From: Streptacidiphilus jeojiense
GTDB taxonomy: Bacteria > Actinomycetota > Actinomycetes > Streptomycetales > Streptomycetaceae
Length of the DNA: 64,000 nucleotides
Assembly: GCF_000719095.1 (NCBI RefSeq)
Contig: NZ_JOEH01000015.1
Coordinates: forward strand, 62,001 to 126,000
Reading direction: 5' to 3'
Shown here: positions 1 through 6,378 of the stretch, in pieces
Numbering within the stretch: position 1 is the first letter of the stretch
Layout: every line of letters starts with the position of its first letter
Made by a program: the position numbers and the translations under genes
The notes under the pieces: generated by a model
Seen by the model: the letters and a program-made list of their open reading frames with translations, nothing else
What the model was told of the DNA's origin: nothing
The model's database searches: none

Positions 1-935
1 GGCGATCCGCAGGCCATCTGCACGGAGGGGTGCCCTTCGGGATCCGCTGCGACGTCCGCCACGGGATCCTCCGCGGGGCTCGCTGCGGGGTTCGCAGCGG
101 CGTTCCCCTGAGCGGTACGGGCTCCCCACGCCCACAGCCCGGTGCGCCCGATCGGCACCACCAGGGTCGTGATGCAGCGCCGGGCTCTCAGGAACTCCAC
201 AGCAGCCCGCTGGAGTTCGGAGGCCTCGGCACCCGTGGCGGGATGGCACCAGGCGGTCAGGGCGAGGTGCTCGCGCCGCAGGTCGTAGTCGAGGGTCCGG
301 CTCGCGGTCCCGATGTCGACCGGGGACTGCTCCAGGATCGAGCGGACCGTCTCCTCCCGCGCCGCCGCACTGCTGGTGACCCAGCGGTCGCGCTCGGCCA
401 GGTACTCCTCGGCCATGCCGGAGGAGAAGCCGTCGATGAACTCGAACAGGGTCTCCGAGACGCGCTTCATCTGCGCCGACCGGTCGGCCTCGGCCACGGT
501 CGCCTCGCAGGCTGCCATGAAGGCCCGGGCCATGGCGGCATGGCCGAGGTGGATCCCTCGCAGCACCTTGTCCAACGGCACTCCGCGCCGGACGAAATCG
601 CGATCGCCCAGCAGGGCCTCGTCGGTGAGCGGGCTGGTGGCGCCGTCGGCGACCAGGGTCACCAGCGCGCGCAGCGCCACCGACTCGGTGCCCATCCGCA
701 GTGTCTCGAACGGTCCTTCTCCACCGCCCAGTTCGGGGACGGCGGCGATCACCGCCGTCGCCATGTCATGACCGACCTCGACCGCCCAGGCGACTGCGCC
801 GGGGCCGACCGCAGAGGTCGCCTCGGCGAGGACGGCGGCCCCGCTGGCCGGGCCGAGCCCCGCTCCGGCCCGGGTAGGGCGAAGGCTGCGGGGCCAGCCG
901 CGGGCCGCATCGAGCCCGTCGTCGGATCCGTTCAC
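1..935 (-). CDS. PucR-family transcriptional regulator, C-terminus cut by window edge
   Basis: About 311 codons are visible before the frame leaves the window at position 1. I chose the GTG at 935 because GGTGGGAG precedes it and it opens a long, normally biased frame. The N-terminal half contains a helical region with LGDRDFVRRGVPLDKVL and LRGIHLGHAAMARAF (about residues 108-140). Actinomycete PucR/CdaR-type regulators with an RsbT-co-antagonist-like N-terminal domain carry this signature. The DNA-binding PucR C-terminal HTH would lie outside the window. Near the visible end is a low-complexity Ala/Pro/Asp stretch (about residues 280-305) that could be a linker. It starts 54 bp downstream of the citryl-CoA lyase stop on the same strand, so it may be read from the CoA-transferase operon. 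PucR proteins usually respond to a metabolite; which one is not visible here. Confidence 0.72.
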   Translation of the reverse strand, partial: MNGSDDGLDAARGWPRSLRPTRAGAGLGPASGAAVLAEATSAVGPGAVAWAVEVGHDMATAVIAAVPELGGGEGPFETLRMGTESVALRALVTLVADGATSPLTDEALLGDRDFVRRGVPLDKVLRGIHLGHAAMARAFMAACEATVAEADRSAQMKRVSETLFEFIDGFSSGMAEEYLAERDRWVTSSAAAREETVRSILEQSPVDIGTASRTLDYDLRREHLALTAWCHPATGAEASELQRAAVEFLRARRCITTLVVPIGRTGLWAWGARTAQGNAAANPAASPAEDPVADVAADPEGHPSVQMACGS

Positions 936-989
936 TGCTCCCACCTCGATCCCCTGACGCTCAGCCCGGGAACGGGACAGCCGCGGTGC

Positions 990-1835
990 TCACGCGGTCT
1001 CCGTGCTCTCTGAGCCCTCTGAGCCCTCAGGGGAAACGTAACGGGCATTGCGGTCCACGGCCATGTAGACGTCGTTGGCGATGGGCCGGCGCAGCTCCTC
1101 GGCGAGGTGCCCGAGCAGGCCGGCGGCGCGGGCCAGCAGGGCGAAGCCGCGCAGCAGCTCCACCGGCAGGCCGAGGTCGGCGAGCGCCGCTCCGCAGACG
1201 CCCGCCCCGTTCAGCGGCAGCCGACGGCCCAGGACCTCCGGGTGGACCCGGCCGACCGCCTCGAACAGGCGCAGGTGCGGGCCGCGCAGCCGCTCCTCCT
1301 CGGCGATGGCGATGATGACCGGCGTACGCGGGTCCTGCTCCTTGTGGACGGGATGGCCCAGGCCCGGGACGATCCGGCGTTCCGCGCGGTAACGGCCGAC
1401 GGCCCGGCGGGCCAGCTCGTCGAACTCCTCCTCGGTCCGGGGAGCCTGCTCGGCGGCGGCCAGTACCTCGGCGAGGAAGCGTCCGGTGTCCTCGGTGACG
1501 CCGAGAAAGCGGGAGCCTCCCCCCAGCAGGCCGGCCGCGAGCGCTCCCTGGATCGCGTCGGGAGCACTGAGAAAGGTGAGCCGGGCGGCGATGGCGGTCG
1601 GGGTGAACCCGTGGTCGGCGAGGGCGACCAGCACGGACTCGAAGACCCGGGTCTCCCCGGGCGTCGGGCGCCGCAGGGTCGCCAGCCAGAAGGCGAGCTC
1701 GCCGAAGCCGACCCTGCCCAGCAGGTCCTGGGCGAGGTCCTGGCCGAGCAGCCGGATCGTGGTCGGATCGGAGGTTCCGAGCGAGGTCGGGAAGTCCAGC
1801 GCGGAGCTTCCGGGGACGGGGAGGGAGGCGGTCAT
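990..1835 (-). CDS. citryl-CoA lyase, citrate synthase superfamily
   Basis: The 281-aa protein is the length of the short citrate-synthase-fold citryl-CoA lyases rather than true citrate synthase (about 370-430 aa). The citrate-synthase His loop is recognisable as GLGHPVHKEQDPRTP (about residue 180). The usual catalytic Asp segment (NVD) is replaced by LNGAGVCGAALADLG, so the active site is altered from citrate synthase. Family members cleave a citryl-CoA-like 3-hydroxyacyl-CoA to acetyl-CoA plus an oxoacid. The ATG at 1833-1835 overlaps the stop of the CoA-transferase gene (ATGA), so translation is coupled. The inferred pathway is activation of a di- or tricarboxylic acid by the transferase, then carbon-carbon cleavage here. 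The true substrate is unknown. The last ten residues are a low-complexity Gly-Ser-Glu tail. Confidence 0.8.
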   Translation of the reverse strand: MTASLPVPGSSALDFPTSLGTSDPTTIRLLGQDLAQDLLGRVGFGELAFWLATLRRPTPGETRVFESVLVALADHGFTPTAIAARLTFLSAPDAIQGALAAGLLGGGSRFLGVTEDTGRFLAEVLAAAEQAPRTEEEFDELARRAVGRYRAERRIVPGLGHPVHKEQDPRTPVIIAIAEEERLRGPHLRLFEAVGRVHPEVLGRRLPLNGAGVCGAALADLGLPVELLRGFALLARAAGLLGHLAEELRRPIANDVYMAVDRNARYVSPEGSEGSESTETA

Positions 1836-3121
1836 CGGTCGGCTCCTTGTGCCTGCTGCGGGTCGGGCGTGGGGGCTGGGGCGGTGGCGGGGTCGTTCCG
1901 GGGGTGACTTTGGGCGTCCGGCTGCGGCACGGCCAGCCACGCCTTGATCTCGTCGGTGTGCTCGCCGAGGGCCGGCGGCGGCAGCAGGTGCTGCGGCGGG
2001 GTCTCCGAGAAGGTGATCGGGTTGCGGATCACCGGAACGGCTCCGTCGCCCTCCCCGACCGTCACCACCGGGTGCAGGCCGAGGTCGCGGGCGAGGTCGA
2101 CGCCTCCCGCGACCGTGTTGATGGGACCGCAGGCCACCCCGGCCTGCGAGAGCAGCCGGAACCACTCGTCCGCGGGCTTCAGCGCCAGGCGGTCGACCAG
2201 CAGCGGGCGCAGCAGCTCCCGGTTGGCGGTGCGGTCCTCGGTGCGACGGAAGCGGTCGTCGTCGGCCAGCTCCGGGACGCCGAGCGCGCCGCAGAGCTTG
2301 CGGAACTGGCCGTCGTTCCCGGCGGTGACGATGAGGTCCTTGTCCGCAGTGGGCAGCGGCTCGTACGGGAACAGGCTCGGGTGGGCGTTGCCCATCCGAC
2401 TCGGCACCACGCCGCCCGCGACATAGGCGGAGGTGTGGTTGACCAGCGCGGACAGGGCCGAGGAGAGCAGGTTCACCTCGATCTGCTGCCCCTGACCGGT
2501 GGCGGTGCGGTGGTGCACGGCGGCGAGGATGCCGATCGTGGCGTGCAACCCGGTCATCACGTCGAAGACCGAGATCCCGGCCCGGTAGCCGGGACCCTCG
2601 GGGTCCCCGGTCAGGCTCATCAGGCCGGAGACCGCCTGGACGATGAGGTCGTAGCCGGGCAGGCCGGCTCCCCCGCTGGTACCGAACCCGCTGATGGAGC
2701 AGTAGACGACGGACTCGTTGCGGCTCCGGACGGTGTCGTAGTCGAGACCGAAGCGCAGCAGGCCACCGGGCTTGAAGTTCTCTATGACCACGTCCGCACG
2801 GGCCGCGAGCTCCTGCGCGGCGGCCAGGTCGTCGGAGTCCTTGAAGTCCAGCACGACCGAGCGCTTGTTGCGGTTGACGGCCAGGTAGTACGTCGACACG
2901 TCCTCCCGCACCGGCGGCTTCCAGCTGCGGGTGTCGTCCCCGCCGGGGCCCTCCACCTTGATCACAGTGGCCCCGAGGTCCGCCAGCAGCATCGTGCTGT
3001 ACGGGCCTGCCAGGACTCGGGAGAAGTCCGCTATCAGCAGCCCCTCCAGCGGTCGCGCCGCTCCGGTCGGTGGCTGGGCCCTCTGCTGCCGGCCGCTCGC
3101 CTGCTGCGGGTGGGTGGACAT
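1832..3121 (-). CDS. CaiB/BaiF family CoA-transferase
   Basis: A 429-aa class III CoA-transferase. It opens with the family hallmark PLEGLLIADFSRVLAGPYST (about residues 25-44). It also carries VIKVEGPGGDDTR and VNRNKRSVVLDF (CoA-binding region), and the catalytic Asp lies in SVFDVMTGLHA (about residue 170). Enzymes of this family move CoA from a donor thioester to a carboxylic acid in the cytosol. The ATG at 3121 has a strong GGAGAGGAAG upstream. The gene diverges from the IclR regulator, with two palindromes between them, and its stop overlaps the start of the citryl-CoA lyase by 4 bp. The Pro/Ala-rich last 30 residues are probably disordered. The acyl acceptor cannot be told from sequence. 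Confidence 0.88.
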   Translation of the reverse strand: MSTHPQQASGRQQRAQPPTGAARPLEGLLIADFSRVLAGPYSTMLLADLGATVIKVEGPGGDDTRSWKPPVREDVSTYYLAVNRNKRSVVLDFKDSDDLAAAQELAARADVVIENFKPGGLLRFGLDYDTVRSRNESVVYCSISGFGTSGGAGLPGYDLIVQAVSGLMSLTGDPEGPGYRAGISVFDVMTGLHATIGILAAVHHRTATGQGQQIEVNLLSSALSALVNHTSAYVAGGVVPSRMGNAHPSLFPYEPLPTADKDLIVTAGNDGQFRKLCGALGVPELADDDRFRRTEDRTANRELLRPLLVDRLALKPADEWFRLLSQAGVACGPINTVAGGVDLARDLGLHPVVTVGEGDGAVPVIRNPITFSETPPQHLLPPPALGEHTDEIKAWLAVPQPDAQSHPRNDPATAPAPTPDPQQAQGADR

Positions 3122-3147
3122 GGTCGCTTCCTCTCCTTGCCGAGCAA

Positions 3148-3164
3148 TGTCCGCAGAACGGACA
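3148..3164. promoter_or_regulatory. inverted repeat, candidate IclR operator 1
   Basis: TGTCCGC-AGA-ACGGACA: 7-bp arms with one mismatch and a 3-bp spacer, 27 bp upstream of the CoA-transferase start. It has the same layout as the sites at 3278 and 4218. IclR proteins often bind palindromes in the divergent promoter region. Confidence 0.6.
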
Positions 3165-3277
3165 CTCGTCCGCTCGATCCTGCGCGCTGTCCCCAGCGAC
3201 TGTCAAGGCGCTCCCCACCCCTGGCGACCGTGGTAAATCCGCTGCCCTCCCCGGCCCGACGGGTCCTGATGGATGGA

Positions 3278-3294
3278 TGTCCGCCTCGCGGACA
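3278..3294. promoter_or_regulatory. perfect 17-bp palindrome, candidate IclR operator 2
   Basis: TGTCCGC-CTC-GCGGACA is a perfect inverted repeat lying 56 bp upstream of the IclR start codon. Together with the similar site at 3148, it fits autoregulation and control of the divergent CoA-transferase operon. Confidence 0.65.
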
Positions 3295-3349
3295 ACGGCG
3301 GCTATCCTGCACAGGAGGGCAGCGGAGAACGATCGTGAGGAGGTCCGTG

Positions 3350-4162
3350 ATGCCACGTGAGGGAACAGGTCCCGACTTCATCGAGGCACTGGCACGCGGC
3401 CTGGAGGTGATCGCGGCGTTCCGGCCGCACCGTCCCGCGATGACGCTCGCCGAGGTGTCCACCGCCACCGGGCTGGCCCGTCCCACCGCCCGGCGGATCC
3501 TGCTCACCCTGGAGGAGCTCGGGTACGTGCGGGCGGCCGAGCGCGGCTACTCGCTGACCCCCCGGGTCCTCGAACTCGGCATGGCGTACGTGCACTCCAT
3601 GGGACTGTGGGAGGTGGCCCGGCCGCACCTGGAGCGGCTCGTGGCCCGTACCGACGAGTCCTGCTCGATCGCCCAGCTCGACGGCTCGGACATCGTCTAT
3701 GTGGCTCGGGTGTCGGTCCCGAAGATCGTGTCACTGGCGGTGCAGATCGGCACCCGCTTCCCGGCGCTCGCCACCTCACTGGGAAAGGTGCAGCTCGCAG
3801 CACTGCCACTGGACGAACTGGACGCGGTACTGGCGGAGCCGACCCGCTCCGGCCTGGTTCCCCGCTGGCAGCCCGACCGGACCGAACGCGACGCCGAACT
3901 GAGGGACGTGCGGGCCCGCGGCTGGGCGCTGACGGACGAGCAACTCACCCTCGGCATCCGGTCGGTGGCGGCTCCGCTGCGGGACGGATCGGGGCGGGTC
4001 ATCGCCGGGATCAACGTCAACTGCCACTCGGCGGAGACGACAGTGGAGCGCCTGCTGGAGCACCATCTGCCGCTGCTGCTGCAGGCCGCGGGCGATATCA
4101 GCGCCGACTTCGCCCGACTCCAGGACGTACCGCACACCAGCGCCACCGCCGGCACCCGCTGA
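3350..4162 (+). CDS. IclR-family transcriptional regulator
   Basis: A 270-aa protein with the two IclR domains. The winged HTH covers about residues 8-70 (MTLAEVSTATGLARPTARRI, then LEELGYVRAAERGYSLTPRVLELG). The effector-binding domain covers about residues 85-255 (SIAQLDGSDIVYVARV, FPALATSLGKVQLA and SVAAPLRDGSGRVIAGINV). The alignment resembles the PcaR/PcaU/PobR group, which act on aromatic or carboxylic-acid catabolism. The ATG is preceded by GTGAGGAGGTCC. The gene diverges from the CoA-transferase operon, which is its likely target through the palindromes at 3148 and 3278. The effector is presumably the pathway acid or its CoA ester; that is inference. Confidence 0.9.
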   Translation: MPREGTGPDFIEALARGLEVIAAFRPHRPAMTLAEVSTATGLARPTARRILLTLEELGYVRAAERGYSLTPRVLELGMAYVHSMGLWEVARPHLERLVARTDESCSIAQLDGSDIVYVARVSVPKIVSLAVQIGTRFPALATSLGKVQLAALPLDELDAVLAEPTRSGLVPRWQPDRTERDAELRDVRARGWALTDEQLTLGIRSVAAPLRDGSGRVIAGINVNCHSAETTVERLLEHHLPLLLQAAGDISADFARLQDVPHTSATAGTR

Positions 4163-4217
4163 GCCGGACGTCGGGTGCCGGGCGCCAGACGTCGGACGCC
4201 GACATCGGGCGGACACT

Positions 4218-4234
4218 CGTCCGCGATGCGGACA
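4218..4234. promoter_or_regulatory. third copy of the TGTCCGC-N3-GCGGACA palindrome
   Basis: CGTCCGC-GAT-GCGGACA differs from the two upstream copies only at the outermost base of the left arm. It lies between the convergent IclR and thioesterase genes, where a promoter operator is not expected. It could be an auxiliary site for DNA looping or a relic. Confidence 0.45.
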
Positions 4235-4247
4235 GCAGGCATCCCTC

Positions 4248-4778
4248 TCAGTCGCCGGGGCGCATGATCAGGCAGCTGCTGGTCGCCGTCGCGCAGACCT
4301 TGCCCGCCGCGTCCAGCAGCCGCGCCTCGGCCAGCGCGGTACGGCGGCCGAGGTGGACCACCGAGCCCACCGCGGTGATCGTGCCGGTGGCGACGGAGAC
4401 CGGGCGTAGGAACTTCACCGAGAGGTCGAGACTGGTGTAGAAGACGCCGACCGGAAGCCGGGTGTGCACGGCACAGCCGCAGGCCGAGTCCAGCAGGGTG
4501 GCGAACACTCCGCCGTGCACCGAGCCGATCGGGTTGTAGTGGAACTCCTTGGGCGTGAGCCGGAACTCGACACGCCCCTCCTCGAAGGAGACGCCGTCGA
4601 AGTCCAGGGTGTTCAGGATCGGCGGGGGCGGGACCAGGCCCTTCGCCATCGCCTCGAAGAACTCCATCCCGCTGAGACCGGCCGCGATCCCGGCCGTCTC
4701 CATCGGATCGGACCAGCTGTACGCGCGCTCGCGGACCGTCTGCGACGTCTGTGCCTGCTCGGTACCGGTGTCGGTCAT
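4248..4778 (-). CDS. PaaI-type hotdog-fold thioesterase
   Basis: A 176-aa single-domain protein. The hotdog core includes HYNPIGSVHGGVFATLLDSA (about residues 80-99), with the HGG helix-start typical of PaaI/4HBT thioesterases. A long N-terminal helix (about residues 18-60) precedes it. These enzymes hydrolyse acyl-CoA thioesters, often aromatic or hydroxylated ones, in the cytosol. GAGGGG precedes the ATG. The gene is divergent from an HxlR regulator and has a clear promoter, -35 TTGCTA (complement of 4865-4870) and -10 TAGCGT (complement of 4841-4846). The HxlR operator sits between these boxes. Substrate not predictable. Confidence 0.87.
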   Translation of the reverse strand: MTDTGTEQAQTSQTVRERAYSWSDPMETAGIAAGLSGMEFFEAMAKGLVPPPPILNTLDFDGVSFEEGRVEFRLTPKEFHYNPIGSVHGGVFATLLDSACGCAVHTRLPVGVFYTSLDLSVKFLRPVSVATGTITAVGSVVHLGRRTALAEARLLDAAGKVCATATSSCLIMRPGD

Positions 4779-4840
4779 CGTCGTGGCCCCTCGTTCGTCC
4801 GCTCGGCGTTCGGGCTACGCCCCGTTCGGGCTGCACGCCC

Positions 4841-4886
4841 ACGCTAGGCCAGCTGAGTTCTCTTTAGCAACTCAGCTCGGTAGAAT
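4841..4886. promoter_or_regulatory. divergent promoter with HxlR operator
   Basis: The inverted repeat AGCTGAGTT (4851-4859), 9-nt spacer, AACTCAGCT (4869-4877) has perfect 9-bp arms. It covers the spacer of the thioesterase promoter (TTGCTA, 18 bp, TAGCGT on the minus strand) and lies just upstream of a -10 TAGAAT (4881-4886) on the plus strand. TAGAAT ends 6 nt before the hxlR-type ATG, so that transcript is probably leaderless. Confidence 0.72.
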
Positions 4887-4892
4887 GCCGCT

Positions 4893-5390
4893 ATGAGCAA
4901 CAGCACAGGGTGGGCCGTCCCGGAGTACAGCGCCTTCGACAGCGAGACCTGCTCGATCGCGCGCACCCTGGCGCTGGTCGGCGACCGCTGGACGCTGCTG
5001 GTGCTGCGCGACCTGGCGAACGGCGTTACTCGCTTCGACGACCTGACCACCCACCTCGGCATCGCCCGCAATGTGCTCTCCAAGCGGCTCGCGGCGCTGG
5101 TCGACGCGGAGTTGGCGGTCCGCACCGGCTACCGGACCGAGGGCTCCCGCGAGCGGTACGAGTACCGACTCAGCCGCGCGGGGCGCGAGTTGATGCCGAT
5201 CCTGCTCGCCTTCATGGGCTGGGGCGACCGTCACCTCGCCGGCCCGCAGGGCCCCCCGGCCCTCCCGGTCCACGCCGACTGCGGCGCCCCGGTACGGGTG
5301 GCGGTGACCTGCGAAGCAGGACACGACCTCGGCGAGCGCCCCCGGGTACGGGTGCAGCCCGGCCCGGGCAGCCGCCGACGCGAGGGGTGA
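4893..5390 (+). CDS. HxlR-family winged-helix transcriptional regulator
   Basis: A 165-aa protein. Residues 20-105 are a typical HxlR/MarR-like winged helix: CSIARTLALVGDRWTLLVLR, then FDDLTTHLGIARNVLSKRL, then RYEYRLSRAGREL in the wing. Cys20 lies in the position conserved in HxlR-type redox or aldehyde sensors. The C-terminal tail carries two more Cys (HADCGAPVRVAVTCEAGH), reminiscent of a small metal or redox site. No Shine-Dalgarno is visible and TAGAAT ends 6 nt before ATG, which suggests a leaderless mRNA. It probably controls the divergent thioesterase and itself through the 9-bp-arm palindrome. Confidence 0.88.
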   Translation: MSNSTGWAVPEYSAFDSETCSIARTLALVGDRWTLLVLRDLANGVTRFDDLTTHLGIARNVLSKRLAALVDAELAVRTGYRTEGSRERYEYRLSRAGRELMPILLAFMGWGDRHLAGPQGPPALPVHADCGAPVRVAVTCEAGHDLGERPRVRVQPGPGSRRREG

Positions 5391-5848
5391 CCGGTCGGGG
5401 GCCGAAGAAGCGTCCCTCCCGGCTGCACAGCCCGGGTTTTGGGGTCACTGACCCTACGTTGGGGCCGCTCGCCCGACATACACTGACCATTATGTCCTGA
5501 TATGTCCGATATAAGGGTTGTCTCGACCTGACGGTGCGACACCTCGGGTGCGGCAGACCGCCCCAGCCCGAGTTGGGACAGATGGGGCTGGTGTGACAGG
5601 TGATGCGCCGCCGTCGCCCGAATGGTTCACGCCGGTGGCGCTATCGGGTGACGATCGCAGGCTGGTCATGGGAGGCCGCGCAACCGCGGGCTCCGGGCCA
5701 GGCGGTTGGTTAGCCCCAACTGCCAAGCGAGGCAGAGGACTCCGCCAGGCGAACGATCAGGTGACCAGCCCTGACTTCCCGTCAACCGTTTCAGCCGCCC
5801 CGTGCGGCCCATCCCGACCAGCAGCACCATCCACATCAGGAGGCACCT
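5391..5848. other. 458-bp non-coding stretch with palindrome and tandem repeat
   Basis: No frame here has normal codon bias or a convincing start. Two structures stand out: GGGTCA-C-TGACCC (5442-5454), a perfect 13-bp palindrome, and two adjacent 10-mers TATGTCCTGA and TATGTCCGAT (5491-5510) followed by ATAAGG in an unusually AT-rich patch. They may form the promoter and operator of the alanine-rich gene at 5849, although the distance (about 340 bp) implies a long leader or a second promoter. Confidence 0.4.
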
Positions 5849-6310
5849 GTGGCACGCGCCATTTCCGCCAACGCCATCGCCAGCGCCAACGCTCAGGCAA
5901 ACGCCGGCACGCAGGCGAACGCCGACGAAGAAGACTCCGAACTCCATGCCCAAGGCGGTCCCGACGCGGCCCAGGCTCCCCGCAGCGATGCCGGACGGCT
6001 GCTGCGCACCGTCGCGCTGCAGCGACCGGTCCCGGAGCTGCTGCAGCTGGTGACGCTGCTCAGCGCGGCGAACCAGCGCGTCCACGCCCAGGAGATCCTC
6101 ACCACCGCGGCGACGTTGCGGCCGGTGGTGGATGTCGCCGCCATGGTCCCGCTGCTGATGGGACCCCAGGCGGCCAGCACGCTGAACGCCGTGGCCCAGC
6201 GGCCGGTGGAGGAGCTCGCCGAGCTGGTCGAGCACCTGGACACGTCCACACCGGTTCCCCCGACTCCCCCGGAGCCCGACCAACCCGGCCGCTGGAAGCT
6301 GCTCCGCTGA
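5849..6310 (+). CDS. alanine-rich conserved-looking hypothetical protein
   Basis: 153 aa from a GTG start placed 5 nt after a perfect AGGAGG (5838-5843), which is the best evidence that the gene is real. Residues 1-45 are a low-complexity Ala/Asn/Gln-rich segment, probably disordered. Residues 48-125 look like a helical module (LLRTVALQRPVPELLQLVTL, then a second similar VAQRPVEELAELVEHL). The repeated RPVxEL pattern hints at two related helical hairpins. The C-terminus is Pro-rich. No signal peptide, membrane segment or catalytic motif is seen. Function unknown. A strong hairpin terminator follows. Confidence 0.6.
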   Translation: MARAISANAIASANAQANAGTQANADEEDSELHAQGGPDAAQAPRSDAGRLLRTVALQRPVPELLQLVTLLSAANQRVHAQEILTTAATLRPVVDVAAMVPLLMGPQAASTLNAVAQRPVEELAELVEHLDTSTPVPPTPPEPDQPGRWKLLR

Positions 6311-6321
6311 GGCACGGGCAC

Positions 6322-6364
6322 AGCCGGCGAGGGCCCCGCTGTCTCGCAGGGGCCCTCGCCGGCT
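6322..6364. terminator. bidirectional hairpin terminator
   Basis: Perfect 16-bp stem, AGCCGGCGAGGGCCCC (6322-6337) with GGGGCCCTCGCCGGCT (6349-6364), and an 11-nt loop. It lies between the convergent genes ending at 6310 and 6379, and no T-run is present, as is usual in high-GC actinomycetes. Confidence 0.85.
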
Positions 6365-6378
6365 GCATGCCGGGCCCC

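Noticed and set aside
1847..3349. Plus-strand open frame running into the IclR gene.
   Set aside because: It is antisense to the CoA-transferase. The IclR similarity begins only at the ATG at 3350 that has its own Shine-Dalgarno.
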